Of a stretch of DNA of 64,000 nt, positions 51,365 through 60,339 are shown in pieces. Each line of letters begins with the position of its first letter. Position 1 is the stretch's first letter. Location of the stretch: NCBI GenBank assembly GCA_022792885.1, contig JAAWBX010000036.1, positions 186,001 through 250,000 on the forward strand, in the 5' to 3' direction. The translations under genes and the position numbers were made by a program. Source of the DNA: Lachnospiraceae bacterium (GTDB taxonomy: Bacteria > Bacillota > Clostridia > Lachnospirales > Lachnospiraceae). Under the pieces are notes generated by a model, which saw only the letters and a list, made by a program, of their open reading frames with translations, did not search any database and was not told the DNA's origin.

Positions 51365-54300
51365 TTTCCCTTACCCCCAATATCGTTTCCCAGAAATCCA
51401 GATGCGTCTCCATCCGGCTTTTCGGATAAATGGTATCATGCGCCGATTTTCCCATCTCCGGCAGCCTCCCCCGATTCGCTTCCAGATACTCGATCCTCTC
51501 ACAGATTCCTTCATAATCCCCGACCGGAACAAAATAGCCGTTTGTTCCGTTTCGGATATCTTCCCGGACGCCGGAAGTTTCCGTCACGACCGGCACCGCT
51601 CCGTTTCCCATCGCTTCGATCGTACTGATACACCTTCCCTCATAATCCGCCAGATTCACACAGATATCCTGTCTCTTCCAGAAATCGGACATGTCGCCCC
51701 GATCCAGCCGTCCAAGAAATTTCACCTTTTTCCACGCCCCGCTTTCTCTTAAGATTCGCTCCATCGGAAGTCGCGCCGGCCCGTCCCCGGCCAGCTCCAT
51801 ATAAAAACGGATCTCTTTTTCTTCCAGCCGCCCGATCAATTTCAACAACAAATCCATCCTCTTTTGAAGCGGTTCCAGTCCGTCCATACGGCCCGCATAT
51901 CCGATCCGAAGCGGATCCGGGCGATCGGTATAAGACCGGGATAATTTTTCTTCACACAGAAACGGACATGTCATGGAGAAAACCCGATCGGCCTCCACCC
52001 CTCTTCGAATAAGTTCTCTTTGAATATCCCGGCTGACACCGACATACAAATCGATATCGTTTTTATAAATATCATAATCCCGATAAATCGCCTCATTATC
52101 CCCATGTATCACCGAAATGATTCGTATTTGTTCGGCACGATATTTTTTAATAATACCCGCCGCCATCAGGAGGAAATCCGGCTGACTTGTAATCACGGTG
52201 CAGGGCAGATTCCGCAGCAGATATCGCAGAATGCTTTCTATCTCCTCCAACCAGCTCGAATCATCCGGCATATCCAGATAATCCACTATACGTCCGATCG
52301 GCTCTTTGATCCGGATGTTATCCTCTTTTCTTTTCGACACAATCCGAATCCGTTCTTTATATCTGCCATACAAATTCGAACAAATATCCATCGTCCATGC
52401 TTCAATACCGCCCAACCCAAGTCCATTGCAGCAATCAAACAAAATACGACTCTCTCGGCATCGATCCGAAACCCCGACAATCTCCTTCCGAAATCCTTGA
52501 TGTTTCCTGACAAGATATCGTCTCAGCTCTCCGCTGCCGATCTCCCGCAACGGATCCAAATGATACTTCTCCCTCAGATCTTTGCGCACATCGGCGGCGT
52601 TCTCCGGATCCGCCAGAGCAATGTGGAAAAAAGTATTCGACTCCCGGCCCAGGCAATCCGGCGGCAGGACCGTATAACCCCCCGGCAGCCGACTCCCCCA
52701 TTTTCTTTCGTCGCTGTCAACGATACAGACCTGTTCCAGATCCGTATGACGAATCGCTTCCAATAGTCTTCTGCCTCGAAGCCCCGCGCCGTATAAGACG
52801 ATCCTCCGGATCTGCTTTTCACCCAGAAGATCCAGAATAAAATCCGACGCCCGTTCGCTTGCATGACCGTCCTCTTCCACTCCGTACTCTGCGAAAAACG
52901 CCTCCAGATCCGCCTCGTATTTTTGTGAATCAAAGCCGAGGATTCTTCGTCCCAGCTCCTCGCTGCTCTTCGCCGCCGGAAAAGGAAGCGCGTCGTAATC
53001 CAATAAAAACTCCCGATCCTTCTCCATAAACGCCTCCTTATCCGGCGCATACAAAAATACCGGCTTCCGGATAAAAGCCGCTTCAAACATAATGCTGGAA
53101 TAGTCCGTGATCATCGCATCCGCCGCCGCCACCAATGCTTCGCCGTCCGCATATTCCCCCGCATAGATGATATGTCCCTGTTCTTGCAGACTACTTCTTT
53201 CAAAACGAATCAGCGGATGCAGGCGAACGAACAAAAACCAGTCCCCGCCAAATTTTTCCGACATTCGTCTCAGCACCAATTCCATATCCAACGTCACCAA
53301 CATTTTCCGGTCATTCTCCAGATCCTTTCTTCGAAACGTCGGCGCATACAACAGAATACGCGCATCTTTTTCCAACTTCCACTCGGCTCTCACCTTTTCT
53401 CTCACACTCTTATCAAAAAGAATGTCCGACCTCGGCGAACCCACGCGAATCGCCTTCCCCCGAAACGCCCATCCGCTTCTGCACGAATCCTCGTCAAATC
53501 GGCTTCCCGACAAAAGATAATCCGTTCGAGCGCCGTCCTTTGTTATTCTTCTTCTGATTTCGGGCGAGCAACCGATCGACTTATCCTCCAAACCAAACTT
53601 TTTTAACGTGACACCGGCCCAATGTTTTGCCTGAATATAGATCTGCTCCGGACGTTTTATGAGAAAATCCGGCACCTGATCATCCGCCAGCCAGATCTTC
53701 GCCGTCTCCCATTCAAAAATCGAAGCCCTCCAATTCTTCTCCCAGACGGACCGGACTCCTTCCGGCACGTCCGCGTCCGGGCGAATCACCAACCAGACGA
53801 TATCCAGATTTTCCCCCGTCTTTAACAACTGCCGGGTGATCGCGCGGGCGTGCCCGCCATATTCCCCTATGCGCATGACGATCTTTTTTCTCCCGATTGA
53901 CTGCCGGCAGCACCATGCCGCATGGCGATCTCTCTCTTCCTCCCAGTCTTCCTCGCCCGCCGTCCCCTCACGGGCGCCTCCGCGCGAATTCGCTTCGAGC
54001 ATCCGCAAAACAAAAATATTCTCGATCCCCATCCGTTTCAGTTGATCCACCATAACCCCGTAACCGCTGACAACGGTAATCAGCACGATCACGTCCTGTC
54101 CGCAAAAATTTTCCAATACCAAAGGACTCCAAACCGGTATCTCTTCGTATTCCGTCCGCCATGCCTCCGCACAGAGCCAGCCGAGCGTCCTCCCCTGTTT
54201 CCCGGCATCGTTATCCAGCGCCCCGGCAATTCTATATGTTTTATAATTGCGCAGAAAATATTCCGTCCCTCCTCCGGTCCCGAACAGAAAAAGCTTTTTT

Positions 54301-54401
54301 CCCTTTTTTTTCTCTTCAAAGGCTTCCCAGGTCTGATTCTGCATCGTCTCATCCTCACATATAGGAAGCCCTTTTTCCATCGCCCGCGATATGATGTTCA
54401 T
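51357..54401 (-). CDS. fusion: Rossmann-like, CDP-glycerol glycerophosphotransferase, Rossmann-like, GT4 glycosyltransferase
   Basis: 1014 residues from the ATG at 54401 (an ATG at 54344 with GAGG eight bases upstream is an alternative start; the frame stays open upstream but overlaps the previous gene). Residues 34-135: Rossmann-like module (LFLFGTGGGTEYFL). 170-527: TagB/TagF-type glycerophosphotransferase (RLHP and ITDYSSIMFEAAFIRKPVF). 529-622: second module (RIVLYGAGLRGRRLLE). 650-1014: GT-B glycosyltransferase of family 4 (IEAWTMD, GYAGRMDG, EGRCISTIEAMGNG). It could add both a phospho-alcohol and a sugar to one glycan. Confidence 0.82.
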   Translation of the reverse strand: MNIISRAMEKGLPICEDETMQNQTWEAFEEKKKGKKLFLFGTGGGTEYFLRNYKTYRIAGALDNDAGKQGRTLGWLCAEAWRTEYEEIPVWSPLVLENFCGQDVIVLITVVSGYGVMVDQLKRMGIENIFVLRMLEANSRGGAREGTAGEEDWEEERDRHAAWCCRQSIGRKKIVMRIGEYGGHARAITRQLLKTGENLDIVWLVIRPDADVPEGVRSVWEKNWRASIFEWETAKIWLADDQVPDFLIKRPEQIYIQAKHWAGVTLKKFGLEDKSIGCSPEIRRRITKDGARTDYLLSGSRFDEDSCRSGWAFRGKAIRVGSPRSDILFDKSVREKVRAEWKLEKDARILLYAPTFRRKDLENDRKMLVTLDMELVLRRMSEKFGGDWFLFVRLHPLIRFERSSLQEQGHIIYAGEYADGEALVAAADAMITDYSSIMFEAAFIRKPVFLYAPDKEAFMEKDREFLLDYDALPFPAAKSSEELGRRILGFDSQKYEADLEAFFAEYGVEEDGHASERASDFILDLLGEKQIRRIVLYGAGLRGRRLLEAIRHTDLEQVCIVDSDERKWGSRLPGGYTVLPPDCLGRESNTFFHIALADPENAADVRKDLREKYHLDPLREIGSGELRRYLVRKHQGFRKEIVGVSDRCRESRILFDCCNGLGLGGIEAWTMDICSNLYGRYKERIRIVSKRKEDNIRIKEPIGRIVDYLDMPDDSSWLEEIESILRYLLRNLPCTVITSQPDFLLMAAGIIKKYRAEQIRIISVIHGDNEAIYRDYDIYKNDIDLYVGVSRDIQRELIRRGVEADRVFSMTCPFLCEEKLSRSYTDRPDPLRIGYAGRMDGLEPLQKRMDLLLKLIGRLEEKEIRFYMELAGDGPARLPMERILRESGAWKKVKFLGRLDRGDMSDFWKRQDICVNLADYEGRCISTIEAMGNGAVPVVTETSGVREDIRNGTNGYFVPVGDYEGICERIEYLEANRGRLPEMGKSAHDTIYPKSRMETHLDFWETILGVRENA

Positions 54402-54435
54402 TGTTATTCCCGCCTGTTTTTCCGTTTGATAACAT

Positions 54436-55644
54436 TTAATAAATCTCTGCCAGAATCTGCGCCCGATAGTCCGGATCGGCGCATGCCTTATCCGACATCG
54501 GTTCCAGAATCTCCGCCACCATTTTCCCCGGTATCGCAATCCTTTGAGTCGCCTCTTTCAGATACCACTCGTATTCATTATCCACCTGTCCGATGTCCAG
54601 TGCCTGGATCCCTTCTCCGGCCAGATCATAAGCCATAACCGTAGCCGTCGGTCCCAATGAAACGCACACCAAATCCTCCGCCTGCGCGGCATTTTTCACA
54701 CAGGATAAAATCTCTTCATATCGGTCCCATCCGTTTTGCTCCGGACATAAAATCCTTCTTATGCTCTTCGCGCCCGACAGCAGATCATTCCCCACTCCCG
54801 CTCTTCCATATTTTCCTTCCACCAAAATCAGGTTTCTGTCTTTCCATATACTTTTAAACAAATCAAACACGGCTTCGGCATTTTTTTTGTCTTTATACAT
54901 CAGGTATGGACGACTGACATACGCGTCATAATACTCCCGGTCCAGATCAATAAAAGGCATGATACGTTTCCTGGTACCCCCCGCCAGATATTCCCGAATC
55001 GCATCCGCGCTCTCCTCGTTATATTGCTCCAGGCAGCCGAAATCGTCCGCGATCGCAACCACGATCCTCTCATCCGTCTCCGCCTGAATAATTTCTCTCA
55101 GCCTCTTTGCCAAACGCTTATCCGGAGACTGAAACCAGGGGCGATACCTTTCCAGCATAAGCTCAAATTCCCCATCCCCAAACCGGCTCAAAGAGGATCC
55201 CGTCTTCCTTATATGCTCCAACAGCTCCACTCCCGATCTTATGACCGGCGTTCTTTCCCGGCCGTATTCAAAAGGAACATTTTCCCATCTGCGCCGGTAT
55301 CTTTGATATTCCTTTTCCAAAGAAGAAATATAAGCCGAACGGTTCTTTACGATCGGCCGGCATCCTTCATCCCGCCAATACACAAGAATTTTCTCCTTCG
55401 GAATCTCCATCTTCGCACAGGTTTCCTCGATCCCGTCATATTCTTTAGGCGTAATCAGGAGATAATCAAAATCCCCCGCCAATAAACGTTCGGCCGACAG
55501 GATACGCAGATCGTCTCTCCATTCCCTGCCCTGTTTCCCGGCATCGCTGTCAATGATTCCCAGGAGCTCACAATCTCTCTCCAACAGTCTTTCATAAATA
55601 TAATCGGCCGTTCTTCCCGCGCCCCACAAATATACCCTCTTCAC
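54436..55644 (-). CDS. GT-D fold glycosyltransferase with N-terminal Rossmann-like module
   Basis: 402 residues from a GTG at 55644 (AGAGGTGA just upstream; the ATG at 55671 lies at the previous stop). Residues 1-95 are the Rossmann-like module (RVYLWGAGRTADYIYE, IIDSDAGKQGRE). The rest matches the DUF1792/GT-D family: SLSRFGDGEFELML holds the metal-binding acidic cluster, and VCVSLGPTATVMAYDL comes near the end. GT-D enzymes extend glycans on streptococcal serine-rich adhesins, so protein-linked glycan extension is a fair guess. Confidence 0.8.
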   Translation of the reverse strand: MKRVYLWGAGRTADYIYERLLERDCELLGIIDSDAGKQGREWRDDLRILSAERLLAGDFDYLLITPKEYDGIEETCAKMEIPKEKILVYWRDEGCRPIVKNRSAYISSLEKEYQRYRRRWENVPFEYGRERTPVIRSGVELLEHIRKTGSSLSRFGDGEFELMLERYRPWFQSPDKRLAKRLREIIQAETDERIVVAIADDFGCLEQYNEESADAIREYLAGGTRKRIMPFIDLDREYYDAYVSRPYLMYKDKKNAEAVFDLFKSIWKDRNLILVEGKYGRAGVGNDLLSGAKSIRRILCPEQNGWDRYEEILSCVKNAAQAEDLVCVSLGPTATVMAYDLAGEGIQALDIGQVDNEYEWYLKEATQRIAIPGKMVAEILEPMSDKACADPDYRAQILAEIY

Positions 55645-55670
55645 GATTTCACCTCTGATTCCGAAAAACA

Positions 55671-56861
55671 TTAAAACAACAGGTACTCCCTAAAATCGAT
55701 TTTTCTTAACACTTCTTCCATTTCTCTCTGATAATCGGCGCCGGCCGAAAGAATCACACCCGTCTCCTCGGAAAACGGCAGAGCCGATATCGGAAAAACA
55801 GGAATCCCCTCAATAAAATCCTGTGACTTCTCCATCCTTGTGACAAGAATCCCTTTGGGCGTTATATTTAGAAGCCGGCAGATTTTTAAGCATTGCTTCC
55901 CTTTTTTCCCCGCCCCGTACAAATAGATATCCAGATGTGTTTTTCCAAAATCCAAAATTTTCTTTACTCTGGAAGTATAGCGATCGATCCCGTCATAATC
56001 TTCGATCCCGAAATTTTCTTCCATCCGCCGCCACAAATCCCGCAATTCATCCTGGATCTGTCCAATAAAAGACGCCGCAAACGAAGAAGACAATGCGATC
56101 CGCACCTCATATCCGGCATCTTCCACGACATACTGTAAAATCCGCTCGATCGCGTGATTGATCTCCCCCAAGTCCCGCATCGGTTCATCCGGAAAATCCG
56201 TATATTGCCAATCCTTACGATACAATTTTTTCAGCGCTTCCGACCTTGCCCAGAAAACCGTACTGTACGTGAAAGGAGGATTTTCCCGGGAAACGTCCGC
56301 TTTCACTCCCAGCTCATAAACCAGATTTTTTATATGCGTGAACGTTCCGCCCCAAAAACCTTTCAGCCACACCCCCTGATCGCCCATATGCGGGGGAAGC
56401 GGCGCCAGCATGCCGATCCTGTCATCACGCTCAAACAATTCCAGAACATTATAAAGGTATTCCGGAGACTGGAGCATATTATCCCACAGATTTTTTTTCC
56501 AGAACTCTATATACTCTTTCTGTTCCGCTTTCTTTTCCTTTTTATCATGAATAAAACATACATATTTATAATGGAAAATCTGTTTTCCGGCTGCTACCAA
56601 CAAAGCGCTGATATCGCGACCCCGATTTTCCTTTTTTATTTTTTTATATCGTTCTGCTTCAAACGCGTCTAAAATTTTATCCTTTGACGAGATAATCATC
56701 ACATCGATATATTCCGGGATCTTTTTCAAATACCTCTGATAAAAATCAAGCTGATCTTCATAAAAAAGATGCGCGAAAACCGCGGCCTTCTGTTTTTCGA
56801 TTCGAATCTCCGTCTCGGTTTTTTTATAATCCGGAATCACGCAATAGGTTTCCACCGGCAT
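55671..56861 (-). CDS. RgpF-like rhamnan synthesis protein with C-terminal Rossmann-like module
   Basis: 396 residues. Residues about 25-300 match the RgpF family (PF05045): AVFAHLFYEDQLDFYQRYL, GRDISALLVAAG and a TFTHIKNLVYELG region. RgpF takes part in rhamnose-polysaccharide synthesis in streptococci; exact reaction unsettled. The C-terminal module (about 309-396) starts DIYLYGAGKKGKQCL. The ATG is preceded by AGGAAAC. Confidence 0.82.
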   Translation of the reverse strand: MPVETYCVIPDYKKTETEIRIEKQKAAVFAHLFYEDQLDFYQRYLKKIPEYIDVMIISSKDKILDAFEAERYKKIKKENRGRDISALLVAAGKQIFHYKYVCFIHDKKEKKAEQKEYIEFWKKNLWDNMLQSPEYLYNVLELFERDDRIGMLAPLPPHMGDQGVWLKGFWGGTFTHIKNLVYELGVKADVSRENPPFTYSTVFWARSEALKKLYRKDWQYTDFPDEPMRDLGEINHAIERILQYVVEDAGYEVRIALSSSFAASFIGQIQDELRDLWRRMEENFGIEDYDGIDRYTSRVKKILDFGKTHLDIYLYGAGKKGKQCLKICRLLNITPKGILVTRMEKSQDFIEGIPVFPISALPFSEETGVILSAGADYQREMEEVLRKIDFREYLLF

Positions 56862-56904
56862 ATCACACGTTTCCTTTCTTCTTTATGCTCCGACGGCCAT
56901 CCGT

Positions 56905-57954
56905 TCACATTCGAAGATCCAAACTCCTGGTGACCCTTCTTCGTTTCTCAATAAAAATCATACTGTCGCAATACGTAATAAATTTAATACAATCCGAATA
57001 CCGGTTTCTCGTCAGCTCGTCGGTTTCCGAATACTGAGCGTGCAAAAAGTCAATCAGGTCTTTGGAGCGCTCAAGAAACGTATCTCCCCGGTACCCGCCT
57101 CCGTAAGCTTCCATATAAGAAGTATGTAAATCTTCACACAAATAAATGCCGTCCTCGCGGACCAAATCAAACAGCTCCTCAAAAGAAACGATCTGCTGTC
57201 TCATCGTATGTCCGCCGTCGTCAATTAAAATATCCACCCCGCCGACTTCTTCTTTTACTTTCCGTAAAAAGTCTCTGTCTTCCTGAGAACCGATAAAAAT
57301 CGTGATACCGTCCTCTTCTAATCTCTTGCACTCCGGGTCAATATCGATTCCGTAAATGCGGACTTTATTATCCGAAGTTTTAAAATAATCTTTCCACATC
57401 TGAAGAGAGCCGCCTTTGAAAACACCGATCTCCAGTATGATTACATCCTTTCCTCTGTACCGGGAAAAAAACCTGTCATACGCTTCAAAATAATGCATCC
57501 ATTTCGTCAGAGGGCGGTGCGTTTCCCGGAAGAAAAACCGCTCCAGATCGTTAAGTGAATCCGTCCTCAGTTTCGACGCGATTTCTCTTGCGGCAACGAT
57601 CACCCCGGTATCGATTTTCTCATCAAAAACCATATCGCCCCAATTATATATCTCATCTTCCGACAAAATCACAGTTTCATAATAAGGTACGATTTTTTCT
57701 CCCGGCACCTGATATCCGGTTATCAGCCTGTCGGAAATTTCCTGAATCGATTCACGCTTCCCCGCGATTACGATCCATTCATATTCCTTCCATGAGATCC
57801 GATCCGGACCGCAGATCTCCAACCCGCGATATTCCGTCCCCCATAATTTTTCGTTGGAATCGACCAGTTTCAACTCCGTCACGCCCCGCGCAATGCAAGA
57901 ATCCACATAATTCCTTCCGCATTCTCCCATCCCGTACAGCAATACCTTTCTCAT
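56905..57954 (-). CDS. class I SAM-dependent methyltransferase with N-terminal Rossmann-like module
   Basis: 349 residues. Residues 1-95 form the Rossmann-like module (VLLYGMGECGRNYVD, LVDSNEKLWGTEY). About 125-340 is a methyltransferase of the macrocin O-methyltransferase/cephalosporin-hydroxylase-like group: ILEIGVFKGGSLQMW is motif I, then GIDIDPECKR and DILIDDGGHTMRQQ. It likely methylates a sugar hydroxyl or an amino group on the glycan. The start overlaps the upstream gene stop by four bases and has GGAGGGG upstream. Confidence 0.85.
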   Translation of the reverse strand: MRKVLLYGMGECGRNYVDSCIARGVTELKLVDSNEKLWGTEYRGLEICGPDRISWKEYEWIVIAGKRESIQEISDRLITGYQVPGEKIVPYYETVILSEDEIYNWGDMVFDEKIDTGVIVAAREIASKLRTDSLNDLERFFFRETHRPLTKWMHYFEAYDRFFSRYRGKDVIILEIGVFKGGSLQMWKDYFKTSDNKVRIYGIDIDPECKRLEEDGITIFIGSQEDRDFLRKVKEEVGGVDILIDDGGHTMRQQIVSFEELFDLVREDGIYLCEDLHTSYMEAYGGGYRGDTFLERSKDLIDFLHAQYSETDELTRNRYSDCIKFITYCDSMIFIEKRRRVTRSLDLRM

Positions 57955-59159
57955 AAAACAGTCCCCTCCGTTTTTATCCTTTCCCTGCTACCTTCGGCTT
58001 CCATCATATCCAAAAAAATATCCTCTATCGAAAGAACAGGTTTCCGGCAAATCTTTTTTAAATCAGAAAAAATTTTCTGACAGGAAGCGATCGCCGTAAC
58101 CACAACGGCGTCGATCCCCTCCATATGTTCTGCCAGCCCCGGATCTTCTATCCGGAACACCGGTATCTCATACACAATACCATCCGCTTCCCGATCTATG
58201 CCAAATGTCACTTCGACCCCGCCGCCGCATAAATCATCATACAGACGATTCCCGATATAATTCATGCCGTATATCGCAATCTTTTCGTAATGACGGCTTT
58301 TTAAATAGTCCTCCACCCGCCGGTTTCTTATCTTCAAATAAGTCCAGTAATCATATACCCGGACCATTTTCAGATAACGGCTCTCCTCCTCGTTTTTCGA
58401 TATGTTTTGCTTCAATACACTGAGCTCTTCCGTTCCCAAAATCTGATTTTCTTCCAGGATCGAGAACATTTCCCCGATGGACCGGCTCATCCCTTCGCTC
58501 CGGCTCGACGTATTGCTCCCGTATTCCATATGCGTATAAAGCCTCTGATAATTCACTTCAAATACACGGCGGGCTTTCTGCATACAGATCCAAAGAAGAT
58601 AATCATCCGCCCCGTTTTCTTTCATGATCTTTGTCAGCCAAAGATCCGGTATCGAAACTTTGCGGATCAGCACCTGCCCTGGGGAACAGATCTCATTCTT
58701 CTCCGTAAAAACGCAATCTCTTCCTCTTATCTTATCCAACTGGCCGTTCTGCGTATAGATCGCCCGTTTTCCCCTCATCCATAAGCGCTCCCGATAGCCG
58801 TTACACACGACTGCGTCCGCGTTCCCTATCTGTCCCAACTGGCTTGTCAAATAATTCTCCGCGATCTTATCATCCTGATCCAAAAATACCACATATTCGC
58901 CTTCCGCCTTCCGGCAGCCGAAAGCCCTCGCGCCTTGTATTCCAAGATTCTTTTCCAGGTTATAAACCGCGGCGCACAGCCGGCTATCCGGCAGCGCGAT
59001 TTTCTCACCCGGATAATCGTTCACAAAGACGGCCTCGCAATGCATATGATACGTCTCTTCGACATCCGAAAAATTCTTCGATAAAATCCGAGTCCAATAG
59101 TCAAGATATTTTTTTCCTTTATAGATCGGAATGATCACAGAAACACCAGACAATACCAC
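57951..59159 (-). CDS. GT2 glycosyltransferase with C-terminal Rossmann-like module
   Basis: 402 residues. GT-A family 2 domain: VSVIIPIYKGKKYLDYW, VFVNDYPGEK and the metal site VVFLDQDDKIAE. The C-terminal module (about 292-385) starts KIAIYGMNYIGNRL; here the usual GxGxxG glycine pattern is broken (GMNYIG), so nucleotide binding may be lost in this copy. GTG start with GAAGG upstream. Confidence 0.85.
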   Translation of the reverse strand: MVLSGVSVIIPIYKGKKYLDYWTRILSKNFSDVEETYHMHCEAVFVNDYPGEKIALPDSRLCAAVYNLEKNLGIQGARAFGCRKAEGEYVVFLDQDDKIAENYLTSQLGQIGNADAVVCNGYRERLWMRGKRAIYTQNGQLDKIRGRDCVFTEKNEICSPGQVLIRKVSIPDLWLTKIMKENGADDYLLWICMQKARRVFEVNYQRLYTHMEYGSNTSSRSEGMSRSIGEMFSILEENQILGTEELSVLKQNISKNEEESRYLKMVRVYDYWTYLKIRNRRVEDYLKSRHYEKIAIYGMNYIGNRLYDDLCGGGVEVTFGIDREADGIVYEIPVFRIEDPGLAEHMEGIDAVVVTAIASCQKIFSDLKKICRKPVLSIEDIFLDMMEAEGSRERIKTEGTVL

Positions 59160-59174
59160 GATACCTTCTTTCTC

Positions 59175-60320
59175 TTATTTTTTTGATCTTTCAAATTCCC
59201 TCACGCATTCCGCAACATATTTCACGCTTTCCTCGTCCAGGTTACTGCTGCAAGGAAGATTCACGATTCGGCGATAAACGCCGTCGGCCCTGGTCACGCG
59301 GTACGCAATCTCCTCCTGATAAGGCTTCAGCGTATGAATCAGCTTCCAGACCGGTCTGGATTGAATCCCTTTTTGATTCAAATATGCGAGCAGAGAAGCC
59401 CGATGTTTTGTTTCATAAGAATAAAACCAGTAATTCGCCCGGATATCTTCCCGGAACGGCAGCAGGGGAAGGCCGGCTTCCTGATAAACCCGGTAATTCG
59501 TTTTCTTTTTTTCAATAAATTCTTCTAACTGTTCCATCTGCGCCAGACCCAATGCGGCCTGCAGATTCGTCATCCGGTAATTATATCCCACCTCGTCATG
59601 GTCAAAATATAAAGGATCCGCCTTCGCCTGCGCAGACAAGTGACGGCATCTTTTTAACAGCAACGGATCCTGCGAAACGATCATACCGCCCCCACCCGTT
59701 GTTATAATTTTGTTCCCGTTAAAAGAATATACGCCGACCGCTCCGATCGTCCCCGCATATTTTCCCTTATATCTCCCCTCTTTGTAATAGGAGCCCATCG
59801 CCTCCGTCGCATCCTCAATGACGGCCAGATGGTATTTCCCGGCAATTTTCATCAGTTCTTCCATCGCGGCGATATTTCCGAAAACATGAACCGCCACCAT
59901 CGCTTTTACCTGCCGCCCGGTTTTACGATGCAAAAGCCTCCCCTGAACGAGTTCACATTCTTCTTCGCAAAAACTTCTGATTTTCTGCGGATCGATCGTC
60001 AGATAATCATCACAATCGAAAAAGACAGGGCTTGCGCCGACATATCTTACAGGGTTCACCGCTGCAACGAACGTAAGAGTCGGAACGAGCACCAGATCGC
60101 CTTCTGTTATCCCCAGAGCGATCATTGCCAGATGCAGCCCGGCCGTCCCGCTTTGACAGGCGACAGCACCGGCAGCCCCCACATATTCCGCTACCCGGTC
60201 TTCAAATTGTTCGATTTGTTTTCCCGCCGTGGAAACCCATTCCGAAGCAATCGCCTCCATAACGTACTTTTTTTCATTTCCCTTAAAATTAGGAACCGAC
60301 AAAGGTATAAACTCTCTCAC
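59175..60320 (-). CDS. LegC-like aminotransferase for nonulosonate synthesis
   Basis: 381 residues, DegT/DnrJ/EryC1 PLP aminotransferase. The start FIPLSVPNFKGNEKKYV and SEWVSTAGKQIEQFE match LegC-type enzymes. PLP Asp in VIEDATEAMGS, Lys in SFNGNKIITTGGGG. It should put an amino group at C4 of the 4-keto-6-deoxy sugar made by the LegB-like enzyme encoded just upstream. GTG start; weak ribosome binding site, 19 bases behind the dehydratase gene. Confidence 0.85.
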   Translation of the reverse strand: MREFIPLSVPNFKGNEKKYVMEAIASEWVSTAGKQIEQFEDRVAEYVGAAGAVACQSGTAGLHLAMIALGITEGDLVLVPTLTFVAAVNPVRYVGASPVFFDCDDYLTIDPQKIRSFCEEECELVQGRLLHRKTGRQVKAMVAVHVFGNIAAMEELMKIAGKYHLAVIEDATEAMGSYYKEGRYKGKYAGTIGAVGVYSFNGNKIITTGGGGMIVSQDPLLLKRCRHLSAQAKADPLYFDHDEVGYNYRMTNLQAALGLAQMEQLEEFIEKKKTNYRVYQEAGLPLLPFREDIRANYWFYSYETKHRASLLAYLNQKGIQSRPVWKLIHTLKPYQEEIAYRVTRADGVYRRIVNLPCSSNLDEESVKYVAECVREFERSKK

Positions 60321-60339
60321 TTTCCGCTTTTCACTTTCA

